From an uncultured Cryomorphaceae bacterium (GTDB lineage: Bacteria > Bacteroidota > Bacteroidia > Flavobacteriales > Schleiferiaceae), in the NCBI GenBank assembly GCA_937120475.1, contig CAKZJV010000007.1, positions 1,938,068-2,002,067 of the forward strand: 64,000 nt of DNA, written 5' to 3'. The notes under the pieces were generated by a model that ran no database searches, was not told the origin of the DNA, and saw only the letters and a list, made by a program, of their open reading frames with translations. The position numbers and the translations under genes are program-made. This document shows, one piece after another, positions 40,318 through 50,037 of this stretch. Numbering within the stretch: the stretch's first letter is position 1; every line of letters begins with the position of its first letter.

Positions 40318-42624
40318 ATGCCCCGCATTACCGATGAATGGAAAATTATAGAAGAAGGCTGGAACCCTGCGCAGCACCAGGGCTCTGAATCGCTTTTTAG
40401 CCTGGGTAATGGCCACATGGGGCAACGCGCCAATTTTGAAGAAGATTATTCAGGAGAGCATTTGCAAGGCAGTTATGTGGCCGGTATTTACTACCCGGAT
40501 AAAACCCGCGTGGGCTGGTGGAAAAACGGTTACCCGGAATATTTTGCCAAGGTGCTGAACTCCGTGAACTGGATTGGCCTACGGTTGCAAGTAAACGGCA
40601 AAAACGTGGATTTACACCAACTCCCGGTCCGTGATTTTTACCGCGAACTCAATATGCGCGAGGGCTACCTGCTACGCTCCTTTACCGTGGAGGTGGAACG
40701 AGGTAAAAAAGTGAAGATAGAGGCGCAACGCTTTTTAAGCCTACAGCGAAAAGAAGTAGGGGCCCTGCGCTACTCGGTAAGTCCGTTAAATTTTACCGGC
40801 ACCCTGCGCTTTACCCCTTACCTGGATTTTGACGTGGTAAACCACGACAGTAATTACGATGAAAAATTTTGGGAAGGCCTTACCGAAAACGTGGCCAGTC
40901 AAAAAGCGGTGATTGTGGCCAAAACCAAAAAGCTGGATTTTGTAGTGGCCGCAGCCATGCGATATGAACTTTTTGCCGGTGATCACCACCTTACTTTATA
41001 TCCCGACTCAACCAAGCGCGATAAATACGCTGAGAATAGTTTTGAAGTAGAAGGCCGCGAAGGTGTTACTTACCACCTTTACAAGTACGCGGCTATCGTT
41101 TCTTCGCTCAACCATCCTAAAAAAGAGCTTTTAAGAGCAGCCGATGAAATTGCTTCCGATGCCATGCGTGATGGATATTCTCAACTGCTTGCCGAGCAAA
41201 AACAGCTGTGGCAGGAGCGTTGGCAAAACAGCGACATTCGCATAGAAGGTGATTCCAGTGCACAACAGGCCATCCGCTTTAACATTTTCCAACTCACCCA
41301 AACGTACACCGGTGATGACCCCCGCCTGAATATCGGACCCAAGGGTTTTACCGGTGAAAAGTACGGGGGTTCCACCTATTGGGATACAGAAGCTTACTGC
41401 CTGCCCTTTTACATGGCTTCGGCCGGACAGGAAGTAGCACGAAACTTACTGGTTTACCGCTACCGCCATTTACCGAAAGCCGTTGAAAACGCTGAGAAGT
41501 TAGGCTTTACCAACGGTGCGGCCCTGTACCCCATGGTAACCATGAACGGTGAAGAGTGCCATAACGAGTGGGAGATCACCTTTGAAGAGATCCACCGTAA
41601 CGGGGCTATTGCCTTCGCCATTTACAATTACGTGCGTTACTTCGGTGATGAGGCCTACCTGGCGGAATACGGCCTGGAAGTACTGATTGCCATCAGCCGC
41701 TTTTGGTCACAAAGGGTAAACTGGAGCGAGGCCAAGCAACAGTACGTAATGCTGGGCGTTACCGGGCCTAACGAGTATGAGAATAACATTAACAACAACT
41801 GGTACACCAGCTACATTGCTCGATGGACCTTGCAGTACACCCTGGAGAGCCTGGATACGGTGAAGAAGCTCAACGCGGGTCGTCACGATGAAATTCTGCA
41901 AAAAACCCATTTGAAGCTAGTGGAGGAAACCAACCGGTGGAAAGACATTATTACCTCACTTTTTTTACCGGAAAGCAAGGAGCTGGGTATTTTCCTGCAA
42001 CAGGAAAATTACCTGGACAAGGAACAACGCACGGCCGCTGACCTCGCTGAAAGTGAAAGGCCCATCAACCAACATTGGAGCTGGGACCGTATTCTCCGTT
42101 CCTGCTACATCAAGCAAGCGGATGTATTGCAGGGCATTTATCTTTTTGAAGATCACTTTGACCGGGAAACCATACAGCGGAACTTCGATTTTTATGAACC
42201 CCGCACCCTGCACGAAAGTTCCCTGTCGCCCTGCGTACACGTGGTAATTGCAGCTTACCTCAACCAGATGGACAAGGCTTATGAGCTATACCTGCGCACC
42301 AGCCGTTTGGACCTGGATGATTACAACAAAGAGGTACACGAAGGCTTGCACATTACCAGTATGGCAGGCACCTGGCTAAGTGTGGTGGAAGGCTTTGGTG
42401 GAATGCGCGTTCGAAACGGTCAACTGCATTTTAACCCCAAACTACCGGAAGGCTGGAAAAGCCTCGCCTTCAAAATACAGTTTCGCAATACCACCCTCGA
42501 ATTGGAGTGTAAACCCGATGGCTTCAAGCTTTACAAGCATTCTGGTGATGAGATCAATATTTGGATAAAAGGAAAGGAATATGTGCTGAAGGGTGAAAAC
42601 AAACTTCAATCTGCCTACACATGA
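40318..42624 (+). CDS. mapA: GH65 maltose phosphorylase (kojibiose/nigerose alternatives possible)
   Basis: The 768-residue cytoplasmic enzyme has the GH65 layout: N-terminal beta domain (FSLGNGHMGQRANFEEDYSG, residues ~23-42), linker, (alpha/alpha)6 barrel with NIGPKGFTGEKYGGSTYWDTEAY (~340-362) and the catalytic region HNEWEITFEEIHRNGA (~406-421), and a short C-terminal beta domain. It phosphorolyses maltose to glucose and beta-glucose 1-phosphate without using ATP. There is no signal peptide. Adjacent pgmB and an MFS maltose-type transporter support maltose as substrate. It overlaps the next gene by ATGA. Confidence 0.88.
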   Translation: MPRITDEWKIIEEGWNPAQHQGSESLFSLGNGHMGQRANFEEDYSGEHLQGSYVAGIYYPDKTRVGWWKNGYPEYFAKVLNSVNWIGLRLQVNGKNVDLHQLPVRDFYRELNMREGYLLRSFTVEVERGKKVKIEAQRFLSLQRKEVGALRYSVSPLNFTGTLRFTPYLDFDVVNHDSNYDEKFWEGLTENVASQKAVIVAKTKKLDFVVAAAMRYELFAGDHHLTLYPDSTKRDKYAENSFEVEGREGVTYHLYKYAAIVSSLNHPKKELLRAADEIASDAMRDGYSQLLAEQKQLWQERWQNSDIRIEGDSSAQQAIRFNIFQLTQTYTGDDPRLNIGPKGFTGEKYGGSTYWDTEAYCLPFYMASAGQEVARNLLVYRYRHLPKAVENAEKLGFTNGAALYPMVTMNGEECHNEWEITFEEIHRNGAIAFAIYNYVRYFGDEAYLAEYGLEVLIAISRFWSQRVNWSEAKQQYVMLGVTGPNEYENNINNNWYTSYIARWTLQYTLESLDTVKKLNAGRHDEILQKTHLKLVEETNRWKDIITSLFLPESKELGIFLQQENYLDKEQRTAADLAESERPINQHWSWDRILRSCYIKQADVLQGIYLFEDHFDRETIQRNFDFYEPRTLHESSLSPCVHVVIAAYLNQMDKAYELYLRTSRLDLDDYNKEVHEGLHITSMAGTWLSVVEGFGGMRVRNGQLHFNPKLPEGWKSLAFKIQFRNTTLELECKPDGFKLYKHSGDEINIWIKGKEYVLKGENKLQSAYT

Positions 42625-44972
42625 AGAAAGTCATTTTAGGCCTGGTGCTTACCTTAAGCACTCTTTCAACTATTAACGCGCAAGTGGCTCTGCATGGCCT
42701 CTACACCCCGGTTCATCTTAATGGTGACACCACGCGGCTTTACTTGCGAGATTACCTGGCCGACCGTACTTGTTCAGGCTTTACTCTGCCCACCGGGCTT
42801 CAGAACCACTCGTCCTCCAAAGATACCTTAATCCTCAGCGGGAAAATGCCGGTGAAAATGGATGTTCTTCGCCTGGAAACCGAGCAGGGCATTGAGGGTA
42901 TTTTATTGATCAATTCGGCTTTAAAGCCGGTGACCATTAAAGTAGCTGCCGATAAAGATTTTAAAGGAGAAGTGCGCTTAATTGGTGATTTCAACAACTG
43001 GAACCGCGGCAGTGTCCCCCTGGCTCTTGAAAACGGCTATTACATTGGCCGCTACCAGCTCAATCCCGGAAAATACGAATATAAGTTTTGGGCCAACCAA
43101 ACGGAACTGCTTAACCCCGCCAACACTACTAAGGTTAGCAACGGCATGGGCGGTTTCAATCATTCCCTGGAAGTGAAATACAACCAGGATGAGGGGCCTA
43201 ATCTATACAAGCCCTTGTCTTTTGAAAACAGAACACTTTTGCTCGAACCGCTTCCGGAAGAACAGAAAATACTGGGTTTTTGGAATAATAATCCCGTAGC
43301 TGTGCTGGTTCAAAATCAAAGTAACAGCCTGCAATACACCATCCCCGTTCCTGAAAAAGCTTCTGAGGTAAAACGCTCCTACCTGCGCTGCTACTCCTAC
43401 CGCGGTGAAAAAATGGCCAACGACCTGTTGATTCCCCTTGAGTATGGAAAGCCGGTAATGGATGTAAGTCAACTGGAAAGGCTGGACTGGCACCAGGCGC
43501 GGATGTATTTCCTGATGGTGGACCGTTTCAACAATGGCAATACCGGCAATGATTTACCAACGCCCGACCCGAAAATCCACCCCAAAGCCAATTACCTGGG
43601 GGGGGACCTGGCCGGGGTTACCCAAAAAGTAGAGGATGGCTTTTTCAATAATTTACATATCAATACTATCTGGCTATCCCCCATTACCCAAAACCCGGAA
43701 GACGCCTGGGGCAATTGGGATAAGGGTGAGGTGAAAAGTAAATTTTCAGCCTACCACGGTTACTGGCCGGTCAGCAATATCCGGGTAGATCACCGCTTTG
43801 GTTCTGCTGCTGAGTTGAAGAAACTTTTGGAAGATGCTCATGGCGATGAAAAGAATATGATACTGGATTATGTGGCCAACCACGTACACCAAAACCACCC
43901 GGTTTATCAAAAAAATAAGGATTGGGCCACCGCCCTATACCTGCCGGACGGCAGCAAAAACACTGAAAAATGGGATGAGCACCGGCTCACCACCTGGTTT
44001 GACGATCATTTGCCTACCCTTGATCTCAGGCGTTGGGAAGTGGTAGATCCCATGGTAGATAGTGCCCTCTTTTGGGTAACACAATACGATTTTGACGGTT
44101 TCCGGCACGATGCTACCAAACACATTGATGAACTATACTGGCGAACGCTTACCTACCGCCTGCGCCAAAAAACCGACCGGCCCATCATACAGATCGGGGA
44201 AACCTACGGAAGTCCACAACTCATCAACAGCTACATCAGCACCGGTATGCTGGATGCCCAGTTTGATTTTAACCTTTACGATGCTGCGGTCGGTGCCTTT
44301 GCCAAATCCGGGGGCGACCTTAAAAACCTGGTAAACAAACTACAGCAAGGCCTGAGCACCTACGGCTACCATCACCTGATGGGTAATATTACCGGCAATC
44401 AGGACCGTTCGCGCTTTATCAGCCTGGCTTCGGGCGATGTGCTGTTTGAGGAGGACCAGAAAAAAGCGGGCTGGGATCGCCAGATTGGAAAACCTAAAAA
44501 AGAAGCCTACCAACGCCTGGCAATGCTCCACGCCTTCAATAATGCCGTGCCCGGAATACCTTGTATTTATTACGGTGATGAATATGGTATGCCGGGTGGT
44601 GGCGACCCTGATAATCGCAGGATGATGGAGTTCAGCGGCCTGGATGCGGACGAAGCGGCCTTACTCGATAAAGTGAAAAAACTGAATGAACTGCGGGCTA
44701 CCGAACTGGCCCTGATCTATGGTACTACCGAGGTGGAAATTATAGACCCCGCCCTACTGAAAATAACCCGCAGCTATTTTGACGAGCAGGTGATCATCTA
44801 CATTAATACCTCCTCGCAAGAAAAAACGGTAAAGCCTTCCCTGGCTGACCATACCCAGGGAAAGCTCCACTTTGGTGGAACTACCTTTCAGAATGTGAAC
44901 GCCCGCTTCATTCCTGTAAAAATTCCACCGCTCTCTTTTGAATATATAACTGTAAAACCATCCCTTCCATGA
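42621..44972 (+). CDS. Secreted GH13 alpha-glucan hydrolase with a CBM48-like module
   Basis: The 783-residue protein has a signal peptide (~1-21, NAQ cleavage). A CBM48/E-set-like module lies at ~115-190 (VRLIGDFNNWNRG, YEYKFWAN). The GH13 barrel (~300-700) has region I DYVANHVHQNH, region II DGFRHDATKH (nucleophile Asp), region III QIGETYG (Glu), and region IV GNQDRSR, where Gln stands in place of the usual His before the catalytic Asp. It probably cleaves linear or cyclic maltodextrins in the periplasm, since there is no T9SS domain and no lipobox. Start and stop codons overlap its neighbours (42621-42624 and 44969-44972), so it is translated with them. Confidence 0.85.
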   Translation: MKKVILGLVLTLSTLSTINAQVALHGLYTPVHLNGDTTRLYLRDYLADRTCSGFTLPTGLQNHSSSKDTLILSGKMPVKMDVLRLETEQGIEGILLINSALKPVTIKVAADKDFKGEVRLIGDFNNWNRGSVPLALENGYYIGRYQLNPGKYEYKFWANQTELLNPANTTKVSNGMGGFNHSLEVKYNQDEGPNLYKPLSFENRTLLLEPLPEEQKILGFWNNNPVAVLVQNQSNSLQYTIPVPEKASEVKRSYLRCYSYRGEKMANDLLIPLEYGKPVMDVSQLERLDWHQARMYFLMVDRFNNGNTGNDLPTPDPKIHPKANYLGGDLAGVTQKVEDGFFNNLHINTIWLSPITQNPEDAWGNWDKGEVKSKFSAYHGYWPVSNIRVDHRFGSAAELKKLLEDAHGDEKNMILDYVANHVHQNHPVYQKNKDWATALYLPDGSKNTEKWDEHRLTTWFDDHLPTLDLRRWEVVDPMVDSALFWVTQYDFDGFRHDATKHIDELYWRTLTYRLRQKTDRPIIQIGETYGSPQLINSYISTGMLDAQFDFNLYDAAVGAFAKSGGDLKNLVNKLQQGLSTYGYHHLMGNITGNQDRSRFISLASGDVLFEEDQKKAGWDRQIGKPKKEAYQRLAMLHAFNNAVPGIPCIYYGDEYGMPGGGDPDNRRMMEFSGLDADEAALLDKVKKLNELRATELALIYGTTEVEIIDPALLKITRSYFDEQVIIYINTSSQEKTVKPSLADHTQGKLHFGGTTFQNVNARFIPVKIPPLSFEYITVKPSLP

Positions 44973-46333
44973 AAGCATTAGTTTATGCCCTTAGCCTTAG
45001 TAGTTTGCTCATTGCCTGCAACGGACCACAGGCTGGAGAAGTTGAAAAGGCTGAAAAAGATTCTACGGCCGTGCTTCAACACCCGGACTGGAGCAAGCAC
45101 GCCTCTATTTACGAAGTGAATATTCGCCAACATACCCCTGAAGGAACGTTTAATGCGTTTCGGGAGCACCTCCCCCGGCTTAAAGAATTAGGGGTGGACA
45201 TCCTCTGGATTATGCCCATTCAGCCCATCGGTGAAAAAAATCGCAAGGGTGGCCTGGGGAGCTATTATTCCATCCGCGATTATACAGCCGTTAACCCCGA
45301 GTTTGGCACCATGGAAGATTTTAAGGCTCTGGTGAATGAGGCTCACGGTATGGGTCTTAAAGTGATACTCGATTGGGTGGGTAACCACACCGCCTGGGAT
45401 CACCCCTGGATGGAACAACACCCGGAATGGTACACCCGCAACGAAGCCGGTGAGGTTATACCCCCGGTAGAAGATTGGTCGGACGTGGCCGACCTCAACT
45501 ACGAAGGGGAGGGTATGCCCGAAGCCATGCTGGATGCTCTTAAATTTTGGGTACAGGAAGCTGATATTGACGGTTACCGTTGTGACGTGGCCATGATGGT
45601 GCCCATGGAGTTCTGGAATCGCAGCCGGGCGGCCCTGGATAGTATTAAGCCCGTTTTTATGTTAGCGGAAGCGGAAGGCCCCGAATACCATGAAAAGGCT
45701 TTTGATATGACTTACGGTTGGGAAATGCATCATATTATGAACCAGGTAGCCAAAGGTGAAGAGCCGGTAACGGCCTTCGATCGGTACCTCGCCAAAATGG
45801 ATAGTATCTATCCCAGGGATGCCTACCGCATGTATTTCACTACCAATCACGATGAAAACAGCTGGAACGGTACCATTGAAGAGCGTATGGGTGCCAATGG
45901 CCACAACTTTTTTGTGTTGGCCACCACCTTCCCATACGGGATGCCCTTGGTGTACAGCGGCCAGGAGGCGGGCTTAAACAAGCGTTTGGCCTTTTTTGAG
46001 AAGGATACCATCGATTGGAGCGACAGCAGCCGCTACGAATTTTACCAGCAAATGTTAACTCTGAAGGATCATCCGGCCCTGGCCAACGGCCATGAACAGG
46101 GTAGTTTTGACCGCGTAAGTACACCTGAAAAATCCGGAGTATATGCCTATACCCGCTCTAAGGGAAAAGATCAATTGCTGGTGGTACTCAACTTTTCGGA
46201 TGAGGCACAGGAAGTGAGCTACGCTGGCCTGCCCGGCAAAAAGCGTAACGTAGCAGCGGGAAGGGCCAAACCAGGGCTTACCGAAGCATCGGTGCAGGTG
46301 GCGGCTCATGACTTTGCCATACTACGCTTGTAA
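44969..46333 (+). CDS. GH13 alpha-amylase-type lipoprotein
   Basis: The 454-residue lipoprotein has lipobox LLIAC (Cys 17). The GH13 barrel covers nearly all the rest: region I DWVGNHTAWDHP, region II DGYRCDVAMMVP (nucleophile Asp), region III LAEAEG (acid/base Glu), region IV FTTNHDENS. It is short and lacks accessory domains. Location is the periplasmic face of the inner membrane or the outer membrane. It overlaps the previous gene (ATGA) and mgsA by one base (TAATG). Confidence 0.88.
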   Translation: MKALVYALSLSSLLIACNGPQAGEVEKAEKDSTAVLQHPDWSKHASIYEVNIRQHTPEGTFNAFREHLPRLKELGVDILWIMPIQPIGEKNRKGGLGSYYSIRDYTAVNPEFGTMEDFKALVNEAHGMGLKVILDWVGNHTAWDHPWMEQHPEWYTRNEAGEVIPPVEDWSDVADLNYEGEGMPEAMLDALKFWVQEADIDGYRCDVAMMVPMEFWNRSRAALDSIKPVFMLAEAEGPEYHEKAFDMTYGWEMHHIMNQVAKGEEPVTAFDRYLAKMDSIYPRDAYRMYFTTNHDENSWNGTIEERMGANGHNFFVLATTFPYGMPLVYSGQEAGLNKRLAFFEKDTIDWSDSSRYEFYQQMLTLKDHPALANGHEQGSFDRVSTPEKSGVYAYTRSKGKDQLLVVLNFSDEAQEVSYAGLPGKKRNVAAGRAKPGLTEASVQVAAHDFAILRL

Positions 46334-46701
46334 TGGTTATTGCCCTCATTGCCCATGATGGCAAAAAAGCCGAGATGGTTTCTTTTTTAAGGGACCACCT
46401 GGAGCTTTTGCACCGTGACGAAGTGGAGCTGATCTCTACCGGCACTACCGGAAAGCACGTTCAGGAAGCCGGTTTAAAAGTAAAGCGGGTACTATCCGGA
46501 CCCCTGGGTGGTGACGCTCAAATTGCAGCCCAGGTAGCCCAGGGTGATGTGGATGCCGTATTCTTTTTTCGCGATCCGTTGGATAAACACCCTCACGAAC
46601 CCGACATCCTTATGCTGATGCGAATTTGTGATGTACACAATGTACCACTGGCCACTAACCCCGCTTCGGCACGACTGATTTTCAGTGGCCTGCTTAGCTA
46701 A
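46333..46701 (+). CDS. mgsA: Methylglyoxal synthase
   Basis: The 122-residue protein has the residues of MgsA, which converts dihydroxyacetone phosphate to methylglyoxal and phosphate: IALIAHDGKKAEM (His and Asp, residues ~3-15), STGTTGKHVQ (~36-45), LSGPLGGDAQIAA with catalytic Asp (~55-67), FFFRDPLDKHPHEPD (~77-91) and ATNPASA. The length is slightly short of E. coli MgsA (152). Being the last gene of a maltodextrin operon, with a one-base overlap to an amylase gene, is unusual and suggests overflow control of triose phosphates when starch is abundant. Confidence 0.93.
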   Translation: MVIALIAHDGKKAEMVSFLRDHLELLHRDEVELISTGTTGKHVQEAGLKVKRVLSGPLGGDAQIAAQVAQGDVDAVFFFRDPLDKHPHEPDILMLMRICDVHNVPLATNPASARLIFSGLLS

Positions 46702-46719
46702 GTGTACTTTGAACACCAT
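46699..46719. promoter_or_regulatory. Cluster operator over the mgsA stop codon, upstream of the transporter
   Basis: TAAGTGTA (46699-46706) is identical to the left arm at susC; five bases later comes AACACCAT, which keeps the ACAC core of the right arm. TATTTTG (46719-46725) resembles a -7 element. The transporter ATG is at 46761. Confidence 0.45.
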
Positions 46720-46760
46720 ATTTTGCTACATTCGTCTGTTTCATCAAAACTTTAAACCAC

Positions 46761-48155
46761 ATGACCGCTAAACCCAAACTGAGTTTTTGGCAGATCTGGA
46801 ATATGAGCTTCGGCTTTTTAGGTATCCAGTTCGGCTTTGCCCTGCAGGGTGGATTTATGTCCCGTATTTTTCAGACCCTGGGAGCCAGCAAAGATGAAAT
46901 TCCGCTGCTGTGGATCGCGGCCCCCCTTACCGGCCTCATCGTTCAGCCCATTATCGGGTATATGAGCGACCGCACCTGGAGCTCCAGGCTAGGCCGCAGG
47001 CGGCCCTATTTCCTTATCGGGGCCATACTCAGTTCTATCACTTTGTTTTTTGTACCCCATTCTCCGGTGTTGTGGGTAGCGGCCGGGTGCCTTTGGGTCT
47101 TGGATGCCTCCATCAACATCAGTATGGAGCCGTTCAGGGCGCTGGTAGCCGATAAGCTGCCCGACTCGCAACGCAGCTATGGTTTCGTGATGCAAACCCT
47201 TATCATTGGTATCGGCACCTGGGTGGCCAGCAACCTTCCTCTTTTGGTGAATAACATGGGGGTTTCCAATGAAGCCTCGGCCGGTGTGGTCCCTCCTTCG
47301 GTAAAAATTGCATTCGCCATTGGGGCTTTTGTATTTCTAATCTCCATTTTATACACCGTTTTCACTACCAGTGAATACCCTCCGGAGGATATGGAGGCCT
47401 TTGAAAAGGAAAAACAAAGCAGTAAAGGAATAGGTAAAGCCACCCGCGAAATTATAGGCAACATTGTAAATATGCCCAAAACCATGGTGAAGCTGGGCGT
47501 GGTGCAGTTCTTTAGCTGGTTTGCCTTTTTTGCCATGTGGAGCCTGGCTACTCCGGCTCTTACGGAACATGTGTTTCAGTCGCCCAAACCGGTTGAGCTC
47601 AGTGTTCAGGAATCTACCGAAGAGAATTTATTGCAGTATCAGGAAGCTGATAAAAAGTACAATGATGCGGCTGACCTTGTAGGCTCCCACATGGGTTTTT
47701 ACGGCCTGTCATCCATGGCCTTTGCCTTGATTCTTACTTTTTACACCGCACGCAGACGCATTAACCGCAAGTTAGTACACCTCACCTGCCTTACGCTGGG
47801 TGGCCTGGGCTTTATATCCATGTACTTTGTGGAAAACCATCTTTTCCTAATTGGTTCTTTTGCCCTTATCGGGGTAGCCTGGGGGAGCATACTTTCCATG
47901 CCTTACGCCATGCTCTCCAGTTCCATTGATCCCAAAAAGATGGGCGTATTCATGGGTCTGTTCAATATGTTCATTGTAATCCCACAAATTATTGCCGCAA
48001 CAGGAGGGTTAAACTTTTTGTACCAGGCCATTTTCGGGGAAGCCTCCATCAACGCCATGTTGCTGGCCGGGGCCAGTTTAATAGTAGGCGGACTTTCCAA
48101 CCTGCTGATTACGAATAAAAAAGCCATTACTTACCAACCCGATGCAGAAGTTTAG
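46761..48155 (+). CDS. MFS sugar transporter (maltose/oligosaccharide type)
   Basis: The 464-residue protein has about twelve transmembrane helices. It carries the cytoplasmic loop motif GYMSDRTWSSRLGRRRPYFLIG (~73-94 with RxxGRR) typical of GPH/SLC45-like disaccharide permeases, and the SMEPFRALVADKLPDSQR segment. Such transporters bring maltose or maltodextrins into the cytoplasm, where maltose phosphorylase acts. It has its own operator-like site. Its stop overlaps the convergent SusA-like gene by four bases. Confidence 0.87.
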   Translation: MTAKPKLSFWQIWNMSFGFLGIQFGFALQGGFMSRIFQTLGASKDEIPLLWIAAPLTGLIVQPIIGYMSDRTWSSRLGRRRPYFLIGAILSSITLFFVPHSPVLWVAAGCLWVLDASINISMEPFRALVADKLPDSQRSYGFVMQTLIIGIGTWVASNLPLLVNNMGVSNEASAGVVPPSVKIAFAIGAFVFLISILYTVFTTSEYPPEDMEAFEKEKQSSKGIGKATREIIGNIVNMPKTMVKLGVVQFFSWFAFFAMWSLATPALTEHVFQSPKPVELSVQESTEENLLQYQEADKKYNDAADLVGSHMGFYGLSSMAFALILTFYTARRRINRKLVHLTCLTLGGLGFISMYFVENHLFLIGSFALIGVAWGSILSMPYAMLSSSIDPKKMGVFMGLFNMFIVIPQIIAATGGLNFLYQAIFGEASINAMLLAGASLIVGGLSNLLITNKKAITYQPDAEV

Positions 48156-49966
48156 AGCCGTAAAATGGTAATACTTTTGGGCTTCAGGCTTAGCTGATTC
48201 AAGTCTTCACTTTTACCGGTGAGAACGTTGATAGCCGTATTGGAAGACATCATTTCCCTGTAACGATCGAGTTTTACTTCCCGGCTGGCGTCAGGATGGC
48301 TGTTCATCAATACCATCACCGTATCACTTTCGGTATGCCGGAAAAAAACGTACACATCATTCTCTGGAATGTAGTGAGTCATTTTGCCCTCGGTAATGGC
48401 TTTTGAACCCTTGCGCCAGTTCAGCAACTTTGCAATATAATCGTGCATTTCATTCTCGGCCGGACTGCGGCCTTCCGCGGTAAATTTATCCTCGGGGTCA
48501 CCGGCCCATCCACCCGGAAAATCCTCCCGGATTAGTCCGTGATTGGCGGTTTCCTTCATCAAAATTTCCGTTCCGTAGTATACGCAGGGTATGCCCCGCA
48601 TGGTGAAGAGTAAGCCCAAAGCCGCCCTGAGTTTTTCGGAATCCTCACCAAAGGTTCCGTAAATACGCCCCAGGTCGTGGTTATCCAAAAAGGTAACACT
48701 GTTTTCAGGATGGTCATACAGGTAATCGGCCGCCAAGCGATAGTATAATTTTGAAAGGCCTTTGGCCCACTCCTGGTTTTGTGTAAAAGTTTCGTGTACC
48801 GCAAAGCAAAACTGGAAATCGGTAACCGCATCCATATAGGTAGCAATCGGGTTATGGCGATTGCCCTCCACAAAGTAGCTCTGTATTTCCGGAAAGTGCA
48901 CCCAGGTTTCGCCAAAAATGAAAAAACCGGGATACTCCTGTTTCACGGCTTTGGCCAGGTCGGCCATAAACTGCTGGTCGGGATACGTGTAGGTATCTAT
49001 CCGAAAAGCATCAATCCCAAACTCCTCAATCCACCAAATGGAATTCTGGATCAGGAAGCTGGCCATTTGCGGATTGCGCTGGTTTACATCCGGCATGTGG
49101 CCGTCAAACCAGCCATCGGTAAATTTCACCTTATCTGAAGGGGCTGCATGCGGATCAAAAAGGGTGGCCGCGCGGTAGTTGGTTTGCACAAAACCCTCGT
49201 GAAAATTAAAGAAATTGGAATCCGGAGGGTCCAGGAAAAGGTGGTGTTGTGAACCAAAATGATTATAAACCACATCCATCACCATCTTCATATCGCGTTG
49301 ATGCATTTTCTCAACCAATTGAGTATATAACTCATTGCTACCAAAGCGTGGGTCTATATTATAATGGTCGGTTATGGCGTAGCCGTGATACGAAGCCCGG
49401 GGCTGGTCATTGGTGAGCAAGGGGCAAATCCAGAGGCCGGTGTAACCCATATCCCCGATAAAATCCAGGTGGTCTATTATGCCCTGCACATCACCACCGT
49501 GCCTGCCGTAAATAGAGTCCCGGCTGTAATCGCGCTCAGCAAAGCCCTCCGGCTTATCATTATCAGGGTTGCCATTGGCAAATCGATCAGGGGTTATCAG
49601 GTAAAGGGCATCCGAAGGATCGAGACCTGCCGGTTCAACATCCTTCCGCGCTTTCAACGTGTAGCTTATGCCTCCCTCACCGGTTTGTATCACCAAACTC
49701 CGGGCTTCCCGGGTATCAGGTAGCTGTATTTGCAGGTAAGCATAGTTGGGGTTAGGGGCTAAGTTGGATGATAATACCCGCGCTCCTTCAGCCGAAGGTT
49801 TTTGGGTCCACCCATCGGGATTATAAACCAGTAAGTTTAAGGTGTCATTCTGCATTCCCGTCCACCAATGCGGGGGATAAATTTCAACCTGGGCCGAAAG
49901 GGAAAATGTAAATCCTAAAAGGCCTAAAGTGTACAAAACACACTTTTTGTAAGCAAATACTTTCAT
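48152..49966 (-). CDS. GH13 neopullulanase/cyclomaltodextrinase-type enzyme (SusA-like)
   Basis: The 604-residue protein has a signal peptide (~1-25) and an N-terminal cyclomaltodextrinase-type beta domain starting VEIYPPHWWTGMQNDTLNLLVY (~27-48). The GH13 barrel has region I DVVYNHFGSQ, region II DAFRIDTYTY (nucleophile Asp), region III FGETW (Glu), and region IV LDNHD, followed by a C-terminal beta sheet. These are the features of SusA-type periplasmic neopullulanases. It is divergent from the starch-binding-like T9SS gene; an operator lies between them and a second one lies inside its first codons (49926-49946). Confidence 0.9.
   Translation of the reverse strand: MKVFAYKKCVLYTLGLLGFTFSLSAQVEIYPPHWWTGMQNDTLNLLVYNPDGWTQKPSAEGARVLSSNLAPNPNYAYLQIQLPDTREARSLVIQTGEGGISYTLKARKDVEPAGLDPSDALYLITPDRFANGNPDNDKPEGFAERDYSRDSIYGRHGGDVQGIIDHLDFIGDMGYTGLWICPLLTNDQPRASYHGYAITDHYNIDPRFGSNELYTQLVEKMHQRDMKMVMDVVYNHFGSQHHLFLDPPDSNFFNFHEGFVQTNYRAATLFDPHAAPSDKVKFTDGWFDGHMPDVNQRNPQMASFLIQNSIWWIEEFGIDAFRIDTYTYPDQQFMADLAKAVKQEYPGFFIFGETWVHFPEIQSYFVEGNRHNPIATYMDAVTDFQFCFAVHETFTQNQEWAKGLSKLYYRLAADYLYDHPENSVTFLDNHDLGRIYGTFGEDSEKLRAALGLLFTMRGIPCVYYGTEILMKETANHGLIREDFPGGWAGDPEDKFTAEGRSPAENEMHDYIAKLLNWRKGSKAITEGKMTHYIPENDVYVFFRHTESDTVMVLMNSHPDASREVKLDRYREMMSSNTAINVLTGKSEDLNQLSLKPKSITILRL
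49926..49946. promoter_or_regulatory. Cluster operator inside the start of the SusA-like gene
   Basis: AAAGTGTA (49926-49933), five bases, then CACACTTT (49939-49946): an inverted repeat with a single mismatch (C for T at the inner end). It overlaps codons ~7-14 of the gene on the minus strand. Confidence 0.45.
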
Positions 49967-50037
49967 TTCAGTGGTTTAAGAGTCAAATTTTAAATGAATG
50001 TTATCTTCTCAATCAAATATTTTTTTACCTTGCCTCG

